From Cardinalis cardinalis (Eukaryota; Chordata; Aves; Passeriformes; Cardinalidae), in contig JACDOX010000004.1 in the NCBI GenBank assembly GCA_014549065.1, positions 10,485,835 through 10,549,834 on the forward strand: DNA of 64,000 nt, read 5' to 3'. Made by a program: the position numbers and the translations under genes. The notes beneath the pieces were generated by a model. It did no database searches. It was not told where the DNA came from and saw nothing but the letters and a program-made list of their open reading frames with translations. Positions within the stretch are counted from its first letter, which is position 1, and every line of letters begins with the position of its first letter. Below, in pieces: positions 24,533 to 36,345 of the stretch.

Positions 24533-27500
24533 CTGTCCCTTGAAGTGGTAGCGTTTATTTAGTACGCAGCCAAGAGCCACTTTCAGGATGATGTTTGCTG
24601 CTTCTGAAGATAAACATTCATTTTTAGTGAGNAAGGATTTTCTTTCTCATGCAGTAGGCAGATCAGGTCAGGACATTGATTCAAGGTAAAACACACAGTG
24701 ACTTGTAGAGAGGGGACAGGGANGAACTCAGGCCACCCTCTGCTAATGAAGGTGCCCCCGCCACTCCAGCTTTTGTATTCAGAAGGATTTCATCCATATT
24801 TGGGAGGCACCTCTTGCTGGGACAAGATTGTACATNGTAAAATCCAATGTATGCAGTGAGCACCTGGTACATTCAAGTATATCTGTGCTCCTTGCATTTT
24901 GTGTTGACTGAGTTAAGTGGCTGAAAGTGTAGGCTCCTGAGACAGTCCCCTGAGAGAGTTCAGGGTCTTCCTTACCCTGAATTGAGCTACCAAGGCCACT
25001 GCAATAAGCCTACTAAGCAATTGCGAGAAACTAAATCAGGTTGACTAGGACTGATTTATTTTCTGGTATTGCTAAACATGATACCTACTTTGTTTGGTCT
25101 CTGAACTCTCCAACCNTAAAATCAAATGATGTTTTCATCATCCTTACTGCAGTCGCTGGTGGAAAAAACTAGTCATGTGTGTATTTTTAAAGATTTAGAG
25201 GTCTGGTTTAGTTCCACAAACAAAAGTGTGAGCATTTCTTTGCACAGTGAATCTGAACATAGTAAATGAGTATTTAAGAAGGTGATATCTGAAGAAAAAA
25301 TATTTGATTTGTTCTTTCTTAGCTCCTTTATATTGAATAATGGAAAAATACAGACATTTTCTTACCTTCTATTTGACTTTTAAATTAGAAAATCATGGCT
25401 TTCATAGTTAGGCAACTAGTGAAACAGTGAAGTAACAATGTCATAACAGCAAGAGAGTAAAGTTTGAATTACAAAGTAAAAAAAAATCAGTCAGGAATTT
25501 GAAATGTAGGTTTTTTGTTTGTTTTCAGGTGCCCGTAAAAATTTTGGAGATAAAAAAGTTGAAGAAAACATTTAGTACTCCAACTATTCCTTTAAACAGA
25601 TGAAACTTTAAATTTACTATTCTGAAGCTCCTAAGAACTTCTAAGACAATGAAATAGCCAAGATNATTTGCACTTCTATGTTTTAGGGATTAAAAGCTGA
25701 AAAAACCCTAATATCTTCTTTTAAACTTTTGCATTTTCCAAAATTGATATAAAGAACTTCCAAAGGAAATAGAGCTACTTACAGCCATAAACTGTCATAA
25801 ATCTACTTCCATATTTTTTCTCTGGGAAATCAAATTGGGAAACTTCCTTCAACAGATTGTCACCGGACAGACTGAAGTCATCAGACAGGTCAGACAAGCA
25901 TCCTGGTTATACCTGACTAGCCCTTTTTACACCCCAGCCCACCTCCCACTCTTTCTCCTGCCCACCTTTATCCCTGCCTTTCTTCACCATCATCTTTTCC
26001 ACAATACAGAAGCTACTCCTAGTTACTTGTTTGCCATTGGTCTTAGTTTTGGTACCAGAGGAAGCTGACTTTGGTTTATCAATTGTGACTACCTAGGTAA
26101 TCTCCTTTTGCAGTTTTGCTAATAGATAATTCTGGTATTATCAGATTCTCCTCTCCAGTTGAATATTCTATGTTATGTTATATTCTATTATCTGTGAAAT
26201 TTTGCCATTACTCATAATCCTCCTGAACTATCTATGAAATCACTCATACCTCATGGCACTATCTACAACTTGCATAAACTTCTAATCCTAATATGCCCAT
26301 CAGTTTCTTACTCCAAGTCCAGTAGTCTCTCATGGTCTTTACAATTGTCTGAATCTCAGCCCACTAACATGAAGATATCTAAATCAGGGGCTGAAACCTC
26401 ATGCCTAGCAGCTGATGGCTGGATTACCAATTGAGTGTTTTGGTATGATAGAGTCTGCACTGATTATAAAAGAGGACAAATACAGCCATCACCACTTGGA
26501 CTCTTTCTTCAAATTGAATCTTACCCTTTGCAACATTATTTGAAAATCTCCAGCATACTCAACACCTAGAAATACCGAGGGAAAGAGCAAAATCAAAGCC
26601 CTGAAAGGCTTCATATACTACAGAGATGCAAAAAGGCCTTGATCAGATACAATTCTGAATCACACTGTATTTATATGAACCTCAGCCCTTGAAGCCAATT
26701 TTCCACCAACCCATCTCAACTCACACTGTTCAGCTCTACATACAAACTATTTTTTTCACTTGCCTTTGTCTAACCTCTGTCTCTTGGNATCAGTTTTCTC
26801 ATAATCTATTTCTTCAAAACTTAAACTATAAGAACTCATAAACTAAAATCTCTTTTCCACAAGTGAGCCACAGGCTACCTTTACAATAATAGCTTATATG
26901 TTCCTTGCTGTGTCCCCAGACACAGAATTCAACTGATAGAAAGCANCATATATCTATGTTGGTAAAATGTTTTAGCCTCCAGAAGAGCATGGCTACATGC
27001 TAAATGCATTGGAAATGGTCAGTAGAGTCTTGTAGCTCCCAAACTTCGTCCAGAAATCATTTTTGAGACCTCTAGTTTACACAGATTGAAAACATGAGAC
27101 GTCCTTAGCAGTTTAGCTGCAGAGATGATTGAGTTTCAGCACCCGGGAGTATTTCAGGCACTGTTTAATCTACAAGTAGAACAACAGCCATATGGTCTCC
27201 AACAAGAAGTGCCTCATCATTCAGTCTCGTTAAACTGACATGTAAAACTGCTTACACTGACCAGGAAAACCTGGAGCTGTTTGCCCTCTTGTTTCAGAGG
27301 AGTCTCTGGAAGATTAGGATAATTTCAGCACCTACATATGATTAGAGAGATCTAAAATGACAATATAAATGTAGCACAGGAAGAATGCAAAAGGGAAGAG
27401 GGAATTTTTTTTTCTATGCATGATAAAAAAAGATTCCTGAAAAAGACTAAGAAAGCTGCTGAAGATATTTTTCCCTTTCCTTGCTTAACTGAGGTTTGAT

Positions 27501-30169
27501 TAATTAGAGGAATACAAAAATGCTTTGAGCTCTAAACCTTAGCAGCAATTTGTTTAGCTTTCAAAACAGTGTATTGAAAATGAAAGGTGAACTTTCTATT
27601 TCTCAAAGGAAGAATGTGGCATATGTATCTGTATTTAGTCAAAGTACACCTAATCTAAGCCATTACATATGTGTCACCAATTTGTCTGTGGATAAATTGG
27701 CGGATAGGTAGATATCAGCATCATAAGTTTGCTGACTGAAAGCCCCATACTAATGTGGTATTGACTTCGAATATTTAACAGAGCTTATTTCACTTCAAGC
27801 ATGTTCTACACCTATAAAATAACTTGGTTTCTTGAGTTACTCCTGGGTCTCTGTTTGAAATGCATGTATTTTCATTTACAAAATGAAGACTTTTGAACAA
27901 TGTAATGAGTTCCTTACACAATGAAAATATTGTATGGTAGTGGGAATGTTAACGCTCATTACAGAAAAACAGATAGAATCTTGCCAACATTCTCTCTGTC
28001 TACTCTAATCTTCCAGCATAGGGGATGCAACATATAAGTCTTTATAAGCTACAGAAGTACTACTTTTCTAAACATTAGTCTACTTCCACATTTTTCAGGT
28101 AATCCACTCTANAGAATAGCAGTCACATTTTGGGGAGCAACACACAGACTCTAGAAGAAACCTGGATCAAGTACTCTGCAGACAGTTCAGTAGAACGCTA
28201 GATATTAGCCACATTTTAACACGTGGAGCCAGGAATCTCAAGGTATCAATCCACAGAATAAAAGTGCAGTCACAACATTGTGAAGTAAAATATAGATGGT
28301 TTACCTTCAGTGGCAATGCAATATATTGTTCCTAATTATCTGCCAGGCTGACATTTATGGTCTAGCAAGAGATCAGGTGTATTAAGTTTTCCTCTTTTTT
28401 TCAGTTGGAACAAGACATAGATTTTAAATCACTGATTCCAGTCTGCTTCTTTATTAAAATCTTGTATCTAAATGTANCCCTTTATCTAAATGCTCAAAAA
28501 TGTATCTTAAAAAGTTCAATTACCATCCTGACAAATTTAAAAACCATTTTTTATAAGACTGTGCATTTAATGAAACTAATTTTCATCATCTCTTTACAAA
28601 AATACTCACTGCAATTTTTTTTGGAAATTTATAAAACCAATACCCCTTTTTTTTTTTTCTTTTTAGATAATGCAGAGATTATTTTGAAACAATGAGATCT
28701 ATTTTTTCTATAAGACTGTACACCTCAGGTGAGTTTTGGGTTATTTTTTACCATTTTATGGATTTTTACATGTTATTCATATAACATGAAATTAACATAC
28801 ACACTAACAATGCTAGTCACTGAGAAAGTCTTGAACCCTACATAAAAAACTATATTTTTGGATGCTGAACATGAGGTGACAAATGACAGAAAAGGCAGTG
28901 TTTACTTTTCTGTCCCATTGNAAATCCACGTAAATATAAGTTAGTAGACTTCCAATTATCTTAAATTTTTAATAGTAAAATGTCATGAACTTACTTTCTT
29001 TTTGTTAGATATTTTTCCTGTCTAAAATCAAGCCTNTCAAGGCTCAGCTCTCAACACATTTGTAATTGGAAGAGGAGAGGCAAACCCTAAACGTTGCACA
29101 TTGGCCTTCCTTGTTATCATCAAATACAAGTGATTTGTTTCGATAGTCCTTTGGAAGCAGGAAGGAAGAAGGTTGTCATTGTTAGTATGTTAGTCGCACC
29201 TCACATTTTTCTAACTTTTTTTAAAGGGACTTCAGATATAGTTCAGCCTATGAAGGAAGATTATTGAGAATTGAACTCTTCCTCTCCTATGCCTTGTCAG
29301 ACCATACACAACATTTTAACTTCAATCCTATTTTCTTACTAATTTATCTGGCAGCCAACCAATACGTGTTACCCTTTTTTTTTTTCTTTTTTTAATTGCG
29401 GTACTCTTTGCAGTGAGAAAAAGTTTCTTGGGTGTTAGAAATTTTATACTTATATAAATAATATTTACTTATTTTTAAGTAGCNTAAGTGACACAGCTAA
29501 ATGTTTCAGGCTACAAACCTCTCAGAAATAGAACTTTAGACATATGCTTTAAGCTTAAGTGGATGACACAGATTCATAAAGTTGATCTTAAAAGAAGAGC
29601 GGAAATACATCAGACATTATGTAGAACAACAGGCACTGTAGAATCTGCTGCCTACTTCAAATGATAAANTCCAAAGACAGATCATGGCATAGCATTCCAA
29701 GCATGAATGTGGAGTGATACTGCATTTGTATAGACTTCTGTTTATATTCTTTATTTACATCAGAATATGTGAGAGATGAAGTTTACTCACAGCTTTTCCT
29801 TTGAGTAGAGGAGTAGAGATCAATTCTTGTAACAAGTGAAAGCAAAGTCATTCAAATGCCTATTGGCATTTCTCAGATTGGAAAGCAGCAGATATGCTGA
29901 AATGTAAAGACAAATACTTCTGACTTAAAATTAATCTTAATATTCAAATCCTATCTGATCTTCTTTATTAAAAGAAATGATTCCACACNTTCTCAGTAAT
30001 TTATTGTAGTGATGTACAGCCAGCTGATATGTGAAAACATTCCTCACAAAGATATTCTCTTTAAAACCCACGTGAGTGCTTCAGTGCAGCCTATTAAAAT
30101 ATTGTTGTCCTGTATCTTTCCCAACAGCTGCGTACTCCCTGTAGTACAAAGAGAGTCTGTGAGGAAGAA
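24533..30169. other. Long noncoding stretch, nothing recognised
   Basis: Unique AT-rich DNA. It holds a few pyrimidine-rich runs (for example T-rich tracts near 28655-28665 and 29370-29392) but no recognisable exon, LTR, LINE or RNA gene. The short open frames here have random-looking content. Confidence 0.45.
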
Positions 30170-31860
30170 TATTTTCATCAAGGATGAGGAAAAGGCTGGA
30201 GTACCTCATGCCTTCTTTGCCTCAGTCTTTAACAGAAAGACTGGTTATCCTCAACCAGAAGATATGCCAGACCCTGAGCTGACAGACAGGGATGGGAAGC
30301 AGAATAGATCCCCTGTAATCCAGGANGAAGCAGTTAGTGACCTGCTGAGCCACTTAGACACCCATAAATCTATCAGGCTGGAGGGGATTCACCCACGGGC
30401 ACAGAGGGAACTGGAGAAGAGCTCACTAAGCCTTTCTCCATCATTTACCAGCAGTCTTGGTTAATCAAGGATGTCCCAGATGACTGGAGGTCAGCCAGTG
30501 TGATGCCCATCTACAAGAATGCTCAGAGAGAGGATGTGGGGAACTATAGCCCTGTCAGCCTGACCTTAGTGCCAGGGGAAGTTATGGAACACATTGTCTT
30601 GAGTGCTGTCAGCCAGGATAACCGGAGGATTGGGCCCAGCTATGTCAGTTTAGGAAAGGCAGGTCTTTTTTCACCAACCTGATCTCCTTTTATGACCAGG
30701 TGACTTGCCTAGTGACTGAAGGAAAGGCTGTGGACGTTGCCTACCTGGGCTTCGGTAAAGTCTTTGACACTCCCACAGCATTCTCCCTAAGATGTTGGCA
30801 GCCCTCAGCTTGGACAGGAGCACTCTTTGCTGGGTTAAAAACTGGCTGGATGGCCAGGCCCCAAGAATGGTGGTGAATACAGTCATATCCAGCTGNCAGA
30901 TGGTCACTACTGGGGTTCCCAAGGGCTTAGTACTGGAGTGAGTCCTGTTTAATATCTTTTTTGATGATCTGAATGAGTGGATCAAGTTCAGCCTCAGAAA
31001 GGTCACAGACAACACTAAGTTGCTCTGCAGTGTTGATCTGATGGAGGGCAGGAAAGATGTGCAGGGGCATCTGGACAGGTTGGATTGATAACTGGTGGAN
31101 AAGGATATAAGGTTCAGCAAAGCCANGTGCCAGGTCCTCCACTTGGGCCACAACAACCCCAGGCAGCACTACANGTTGGGGACAAAGTGCCTAGAAAAGG
31201 GCTCAGTGGAAAAAGCCCTGGAGGCACTGGTTGACAGCTGGCTGAATTTAAGCCAGTGTGAGCCCAGGTGGCCAAGAAGGCCAACAACATCCTGGCCTGT
31301 ACCAGCAATAGNGTGGCCAGCAGGACCAGGGCAGTGATTGTCCCTCTTTGCTTAGCACTGGTGAGGCCACACCTCAAAGTGCTGTGTCCAGTTCTGGGCC
31401 CCTCACTGCAAGAAGGACTTTGAGGGGCTGGAGTGAGTCCAGAGAAGGATAGCAAACCTGGTGAAGAGTATGGAGAAAAAGCCATATGAGGAGAAGCTGA
31501 GGGAACTGGGGATGTTTATCCTGGAGAAAAGGATACTCAGGGTAGACCTTACTACTGTTTATAACTACCCGAAGGGATCTTGTAGCAAGGTGGAGATCAA
31601 CCTCTTCTCTCTGACAACCAGCGACAGGACAAGAGCAAACAAGCTGTAGCAGGAGAGGTTCAGGTCGGTCAGCAGCAAGAATCTTTTCACTGAAAGATTG
31701 GTTAAGCATTGGAATAGGCTGCCCAGGGAAGTTGGAGTCACAATATGTGGCAGTGTACACGTAATGACCAGGTGTGGCACTTAGTGCTATGATTTAGTTG
31801 GTGATGTGGTATTTGCTTAGTAACCTCGGAGGTCTTTTCCTATCTTAATGATTCTATTAG
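30170..31860 (+). mobile_element. CR1 LINE, ~1.7-kb copy from the pre-RT linker to the 3' tail
   Basis: The copy begins at the CR1 ORF2 linker before the reverse transcriptase (the decayed frame includes the segment HAFFASVFNRKTGYPQPE near 30205-30260) and passes in order through the RT fingers (GNYSPVSLT, 30538-30564), the 'SKAFDT'-equivalent (decayed), the 'NWLDG' region (near 30838-30852), the thumb and C-terminal part of ORF2, and the 3' untranslated region, ending TTAATGATTCTATTAG. Open frames of 60-151 codons survive on the sense strand, separated by frameshifts and stops, so it is dead. The endonuclease and ORF1 are missing through 5' truncation. It is the longest colinear CR1 in the window. 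Confidence 0.93.
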
Positions 31861-33391
31861 TCAATGTCTTCTTTTTCCCTATCTCATTGATAGTTTTCTT
31901 TTGGAAGAAATAGTTAGTTTTCTTTTGAAAGAAATCTTTTTTGTGCGAGTGTTAAACAATGTCTGTTTTGACACTTTATTGTAAATTGTGATTTCAGCCT
32001 AATTTGAAAATTTTAACTACACAATGAAAGTATCAAATAGCTTTATAACACTTCCTTGTTGTTATACCATACCTAATTCTCCTGGCACTTAGAAAAAGAT
32101 GCATGGTTTCATTCTGCAATGTCTTTTTCTTCCTGGAAAATATTTTTTTCCTTAATATGTCAAAGTNCAGTGGATTTGATTGTCTCATAGTCTTTAAAAT
32201 AAAAATCAGCCCCTCCCCCATCAAAATAGACAGACATGGTTGGTAAAAGAGAGTAGACTTATATTTTTAAAGCCTTTTACTAACTAAATTAATGAAGATT
32301 ATTAATTTTGNCTCTGATATACATCAGTGGGTTCAGAAGCAGCCCTTTTACTGTCTTCATAACTGTANATAAATGATAGAATCATGTACCAATGTACCTC
32401 AAGAGAGATGGCAGAGAGTAGACATGGCAGTCATGCTGACATCAGCACAACATCTGGGATAAATCTGTTGATACCTGTGAAATTATAAAGTTAGCAATGT
32501 GAAGCGGCAGATTTGTCTCCTTGTGCATGGGTGGTCCTCAAAGGAAAATCTGCAAGCTGAATCTCCGGGCATTTTCCTAATTCTCTCATCACTGTTTTGT
32601 AACACCGAGGGAATAAAATGTGTCCAGTAGCTTGGCATTATCCATCATCCAGACACTGTACAGTTGGGAATGACATAGATCNGGTGCCCAAAAGCACCGT
32701 CTGACTAAAATAGAACCTGGTTTCCATTCATCAAATTCTTAGAGCATTATCTCCCACTTACTGAGCAGGTGGATGAAGTACAGAAAAACCATAGCACAAT
32801 TTCTGTGGTAGTTGTATTTTTTGTTGTATTATAAATCCATATAAATCACTTTCATCTCTCAGTGTGTCAGGAACAGGTGATAGTGAGACAGGATGCCAGC
32901 ACAGCTATTTGAACTTAAATTCCAGCTTTACCGCCATTCAGCAGGCAGTATAGGAGACAGAAAAAAAAAAAAAAAANCGAGAGTGGGAGAACAGATATAG
33001 GAAACTGCAATTTATGAATATTTGTCTTCAAAGTAGCAGAAAATTATTAGCACATTTTTGTTGATAAAAAAATTCTCCAAACCAGTAACAGCAACATTTA
33101 CGGACAACATTTAATCTCTTCTTGGTTGGAATATCCAAGATGGATGTTATTTTAAGTGGAAATATATTATTATTTGCTTGTAGAGACAGTAATTTGTAGA
33201 ACTCACACTTTGGGGTTTTTTTCTTGTTGTTCTTTTGGTGTTTTGTTTTTTTTTTGTGTGTGTGTTTGTTTTGTTTTGAGTTTTTTACCCGTGTAATCAC
33301 TTTTGAGTTCCAACTGCTTGTTTGCATCTGTAAAACAGTAAGTTTCATGGGCCAAGTGATTTCAGTAACACTTCAGGTCTTGTTACCTGTC
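31861..33391. other. Noncoding stretch with minor repeats
   Basis: A tandem duplication of period ~24 (TAGTTTTCTTTTG-AAGAAAT) occurs at about 31889-31937. A poly(A) run of 16 plus an N lies at 32961-32977, and a T/G-rich tract at 33212-33290. No gene is recognised. Confidence 0.5.
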
Positions 33392-34225
33392 CACAGAATA
33401 ACAGAATGACAGATCAGTTGAGGTCAGAAGCAGCCTCTGGAGTTCANATAGTCCAAATTCCCTCTGCAAGCTGGGCCATCTACAGCAGGTTGCTTAGAAC
33501 ATGTCCTGCTGGGTTTTGAATAGCTCAAATACACGTATACATCCTCTCTGGAAAACCTATGCTGGTATTTATCCATCCTGATCAAAGAGAGTTTTCTTCT
33601 AATCTTTAAATGGCATTTCCTGTATTTCTGTTAAACCTATTGCTTTTTGTCCTTTCATGAGGAATGACTGCGAAAAGTCTGGCCCTATCTCCTTTACTGA
33701 CTCCATCANGCATTCATATACACTGATAAGATGCTCCATGAGCCTTCTCGAGCTTAAACAATCTCAGGTCTGTCAATCTTTGCTCATATGAGAAGGGTTA
33801 TAACCACTTTACCATCTTCACTGTGCTTGCTCCAGTACATGTNCACCTCTCCCATACTGAGCAACCAAGACTTGCACCTGATACTCCAGACATGTCTCAC
33901 CAGGGTTGACCCAAAAGGGAAGAATCATCTCTCTTGAGGTGCTGGCAGTGTTCTTCCTAATGTAGCCCAGCATGCTGCATGGTTGCTGGTTTACATTTAA
34001 TCTATAGTCCATGAAGACCACCAGGTCTCTTTTTTTGAAGGCTGCTTTCCAANAGTCAGTCACCAGCCTATTCTGGTGCAGGCGGTTATTTCCCCTCAGG
34101 CACAGAACTCAGCACTTTCACCTGCTGAACTCCATAATGTTCCTATCAGTCAATTTCTCCAGCCTATTCAGGTTCCTCTGACGGGCAGCACAACACTCTT
34201 TTAGTGTTATCGATCACTCCTCAAG
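33392..34225 (-). mobile_element. CR1 LINE, ~830-bp 3' part
   Basis: On the plus strand it begins with the reverse complement of the tail ('cacagaataacagaatgac'), then 'gctgggccatctacagcaggttgctt', 'gggttttgaatagctc', 'aagatgctccatgagccttctc', 'accagggttgacccaaaagggaagaatcatct', 'ctaatgtagcccagcatg', 'gaccaccaggtctct' and 'gcactttcacctgctgaactcc', which is the reverse-complement order of the CR1 3' untranslated region and the last third of ORF2. It is contiguous, without large internal gaps, but no long frame remains. Truncated near 34225. Confidence 0.92.
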
Positions 34226-34993
34226 GGTTTTTATTAGATGAAAATTTTAAAGCTAATTTCTGTAAGTATTCCTGCATGCAACTTTTTTTTTTTTTCATGA
34301 ACAGTCACAATCATAAAACTGAACAGCGTTCATTCCCCCCAGTGGGCAAAACAAAAGGAGCATTGTGTAACAAATTTTTTAACAATCTGACAGACAGCCA
34401 CAATGGAAAGTGCCTTGTTCTCCTGTTTTAACTATTAATCACCAAGCTGTGAGATGCTCTTCCATGGATTTTTCCCTCTGTCCTCCATTCAGCAGGAGTA
34501 TCTGCATCAGCTATACAGTTTTCCCATTCTGGATGAATTCACTCCAGTTTCTATAAATATCCCTAGTGCACTTGGCAAGTTCTAGTGATACAGGACTGCA
34601 TAAAGCCTCTATCCAAGCATATTAAATAACAAAATTTGAGCACATTTGAACATCTTTTCCTAATTTTATACTAAATAGAAGGTTAGAAAATCAAAAGCTA
34701 CTTGATTTACATTTCATATTGTATTTGATTAGAAGTCACTTATGTACAAAGAATTACCTCCANACATAGGAAAAAGTTCTATACAAGCCCCATAATTGAA
34801 GTTTGCCAAGCCATGCTCTTGACATGTCTCATCCATTGGGTGTTTCTGCATTGCTTTCTTGGTGGTGGTTCTGTGCTCACTATAGGGATAATCTTGCTTT
34901 CCCATCACTTCCACAGTATAGAGGAGACATAATTGCAGGCATTTCAGTAGAGGTACTTCTGATTTATCCTGCTACCAAATTACTGCTGTTAAG
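34226..34993. other. Noncoding spacer, nothing recognised
   Basis: AT-rich DNA between a CR1 copy and an LTR. No gene or repeat recognised. Confidence 0.45.
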
Positions 34994-35477
34994 TGTCCTG
35001 GTTCTGGCCCAGATCAGCAGGAGAGGACATGANCAATATATTGTGTTACTTCATACCACATTACACCATTGAAGGGGTGGAGGAGGGAGAAGTGACTCTC
35101 TCTCACTTCTGGGAAGGATGGCAACCCTTTCTGGTGGAACAAAGTGTGGCAGGGTGGGGAGCCCATTGCCCATTGTTCATTGTCTTGGGNGCTGCAGGGA
35201 GCATTTTCGCATGTGAATAATTCCCTTTTTTTAAAATATTTTTGTTATTAATATTGTTTTCACTGCTCATTTTCTTGTCTCATTGCTGTTTCCATAAAAT
35301 TATTCTTCTCTCAACCCATGATCTTTGTCTCTTGTGACTCCAGTTCTCCTCTCTGGCTACTGGTGGAGGGGGAGGAAGAAGCGGGGTGGGGTGGGTGATG
35401 AGTGAGTGATCAGCAGTGTAATTTGGAAGGTCTTGGTGAAAGAACTAAATTGGGAGTANTATTCCTAATCCATGACA
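34994..35477 (+). mobile_element. Solo LTR, ERVL-like
   Basis: The element starts TGTCCTGGTTCTGGCC and ends CCATGACA, matching the general layout of avian ERVL LTRs (TGTCCTGGTT... at the 5' end and CCACGACA-like at the 3' end, here with a CpG-to-TpG change). The 3' third carries the typical 'tctcaacccatgatctttgtctct', then a G-rich block (35367-35395) with GTGAG repeats. Flanks are TTAAG at 34989-34993 and TTAAC at 35478-35482, a 5-bp duplication with one mismatch. At 484 bp it is shorter than many members of the group, so an internal deletion is likely. No retroviral genes adjoin it. Confidence 0.75.
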
Positions 35478-36203
35478 TTAACACCCAAATTTCTCTCACA
35501 AATAAACAATTTCCATGAGGTTTTTATCTACTTCTAGCTAAAAGCAAATTGCTGTACAGAAAAGGGGTAGACAGTGTTTTTAGATGGTTTTATATTTTTT
35601 CCTTTNTTTTTCTTTCTTGAACGGTTGTTACTGTAGCAAGGAAATCGCAAGTAGGAGAATATAAGGTAAACAGTTTCCAAAATAAAAGTGCTGTAGGCTT
35701 TTTTTCTGAGTAAGCACTTTTAATGTAATAAATGTATGTATTTTTGCCAAAGTATGTAAAATGATGGTATATTAATTTATAAATTCTCCAAAAGTTTTAG
35801 AGTTTTCTGCCTTATGGTTAAGACTTGTTATTTGCATTTTGAATTGAAAAGTGTCATTTACATGTCTAGCAATACCATATATATCTGCTGGCACTGAATG
35901 CTATTAGAGAAGTGGGCATATAGAGACCCAACAGATATATTGCTAATAATTTGCTGATAATTTAGCAGAGCTTGATCCTCAATAAATTCTAATAAGAGTC
36001 TAATTTTGAGAATCTGAGAAANCATATGCTTAATATTAAGCATATGTATGAGAGAATTTTTGGAGCTGGATATCACACCATCTGTAGTCATAGTCTGAAA
36101 GTAATTAGAACTACTTTTTCCAGTTGTGTTTCTTCTCAGAAAAATAAAACAAACGACATCTGTCTCTATTTAATATTTTAAAATATTTTCTTTTAAACTA
36201 TTC
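35478..36203. other. Noncoding spacer containing a perfect palindrome
   Basis: AT-rich DNA. A perfect 24-bp palindrome lies at 36023-36046 (annotated separately). No gene recognised. Confidence 0.5.
36023..36046. repeat. Perfect 24-bp AT-rich palindrome
   Basis: Each half reads CATATGCTTAAT against its exact reverse complement with no loop. The flanking N at 36022 could extend it by one pair. It contains CATATG twice. Confidence 0.9.
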
Positions 36204-36345
36204 NCACAGAATCACAGAAAATTCTGAGTTGTAAGAGACNCACAAGGATTATGCAAACTCTTCAGTGATTGGCCCATATGGGGATCAAACCCATGACCTT
36301 GGTGTTNCAAGTACCATTCTTTTAGCAAAGGAGCTAATTTTTGTA
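36204..36345 (-). mobile_element. tRNA-Ile-derived SINE with CR1-like tail (TguSINE1-type)
   Basis: Read on the minus strand the 5' part is a decayed tRNA-Ile: an A-box equivalent (rc of 36323-36337, TTAGCTC...) and a B box GGTTTGATCC (rc of 36282-36291), one C-to-T away from the canonical GGTTCGANTCC. The plus-strand order GGCCCATATGGGGATCAAACCC then CATGACCTTGGTGTT is the reverse of a tRNA-Ile 3' half. The 3' part (36204-36265) resembles the CR1 3' end ('cacagaatcacagaa', 'taagagac-cacaaggat'). A tRNA-Ile head on a CR1 tail is the known structure of TguSINE1, a passerine SINE mobilised by CR1. It is not a functional tRNA: the anticodon arm is disrupted. Boundaries are ±10 bp. Confidence 0.85.

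Noticed and set aside
30009..30464. 151-codon frame as a host protein
   Set aside because: From about codon 57 on it is CR1 ORF2 linker sequence, and it ends in a frameshift.
36270..36345. Functional tRNA-Ile gene
   Set aside because: The anticodon arm is disrupted, the B box carries a C-to-T change, and the sequence continues into a CR1-like tail, so it is a SINE.
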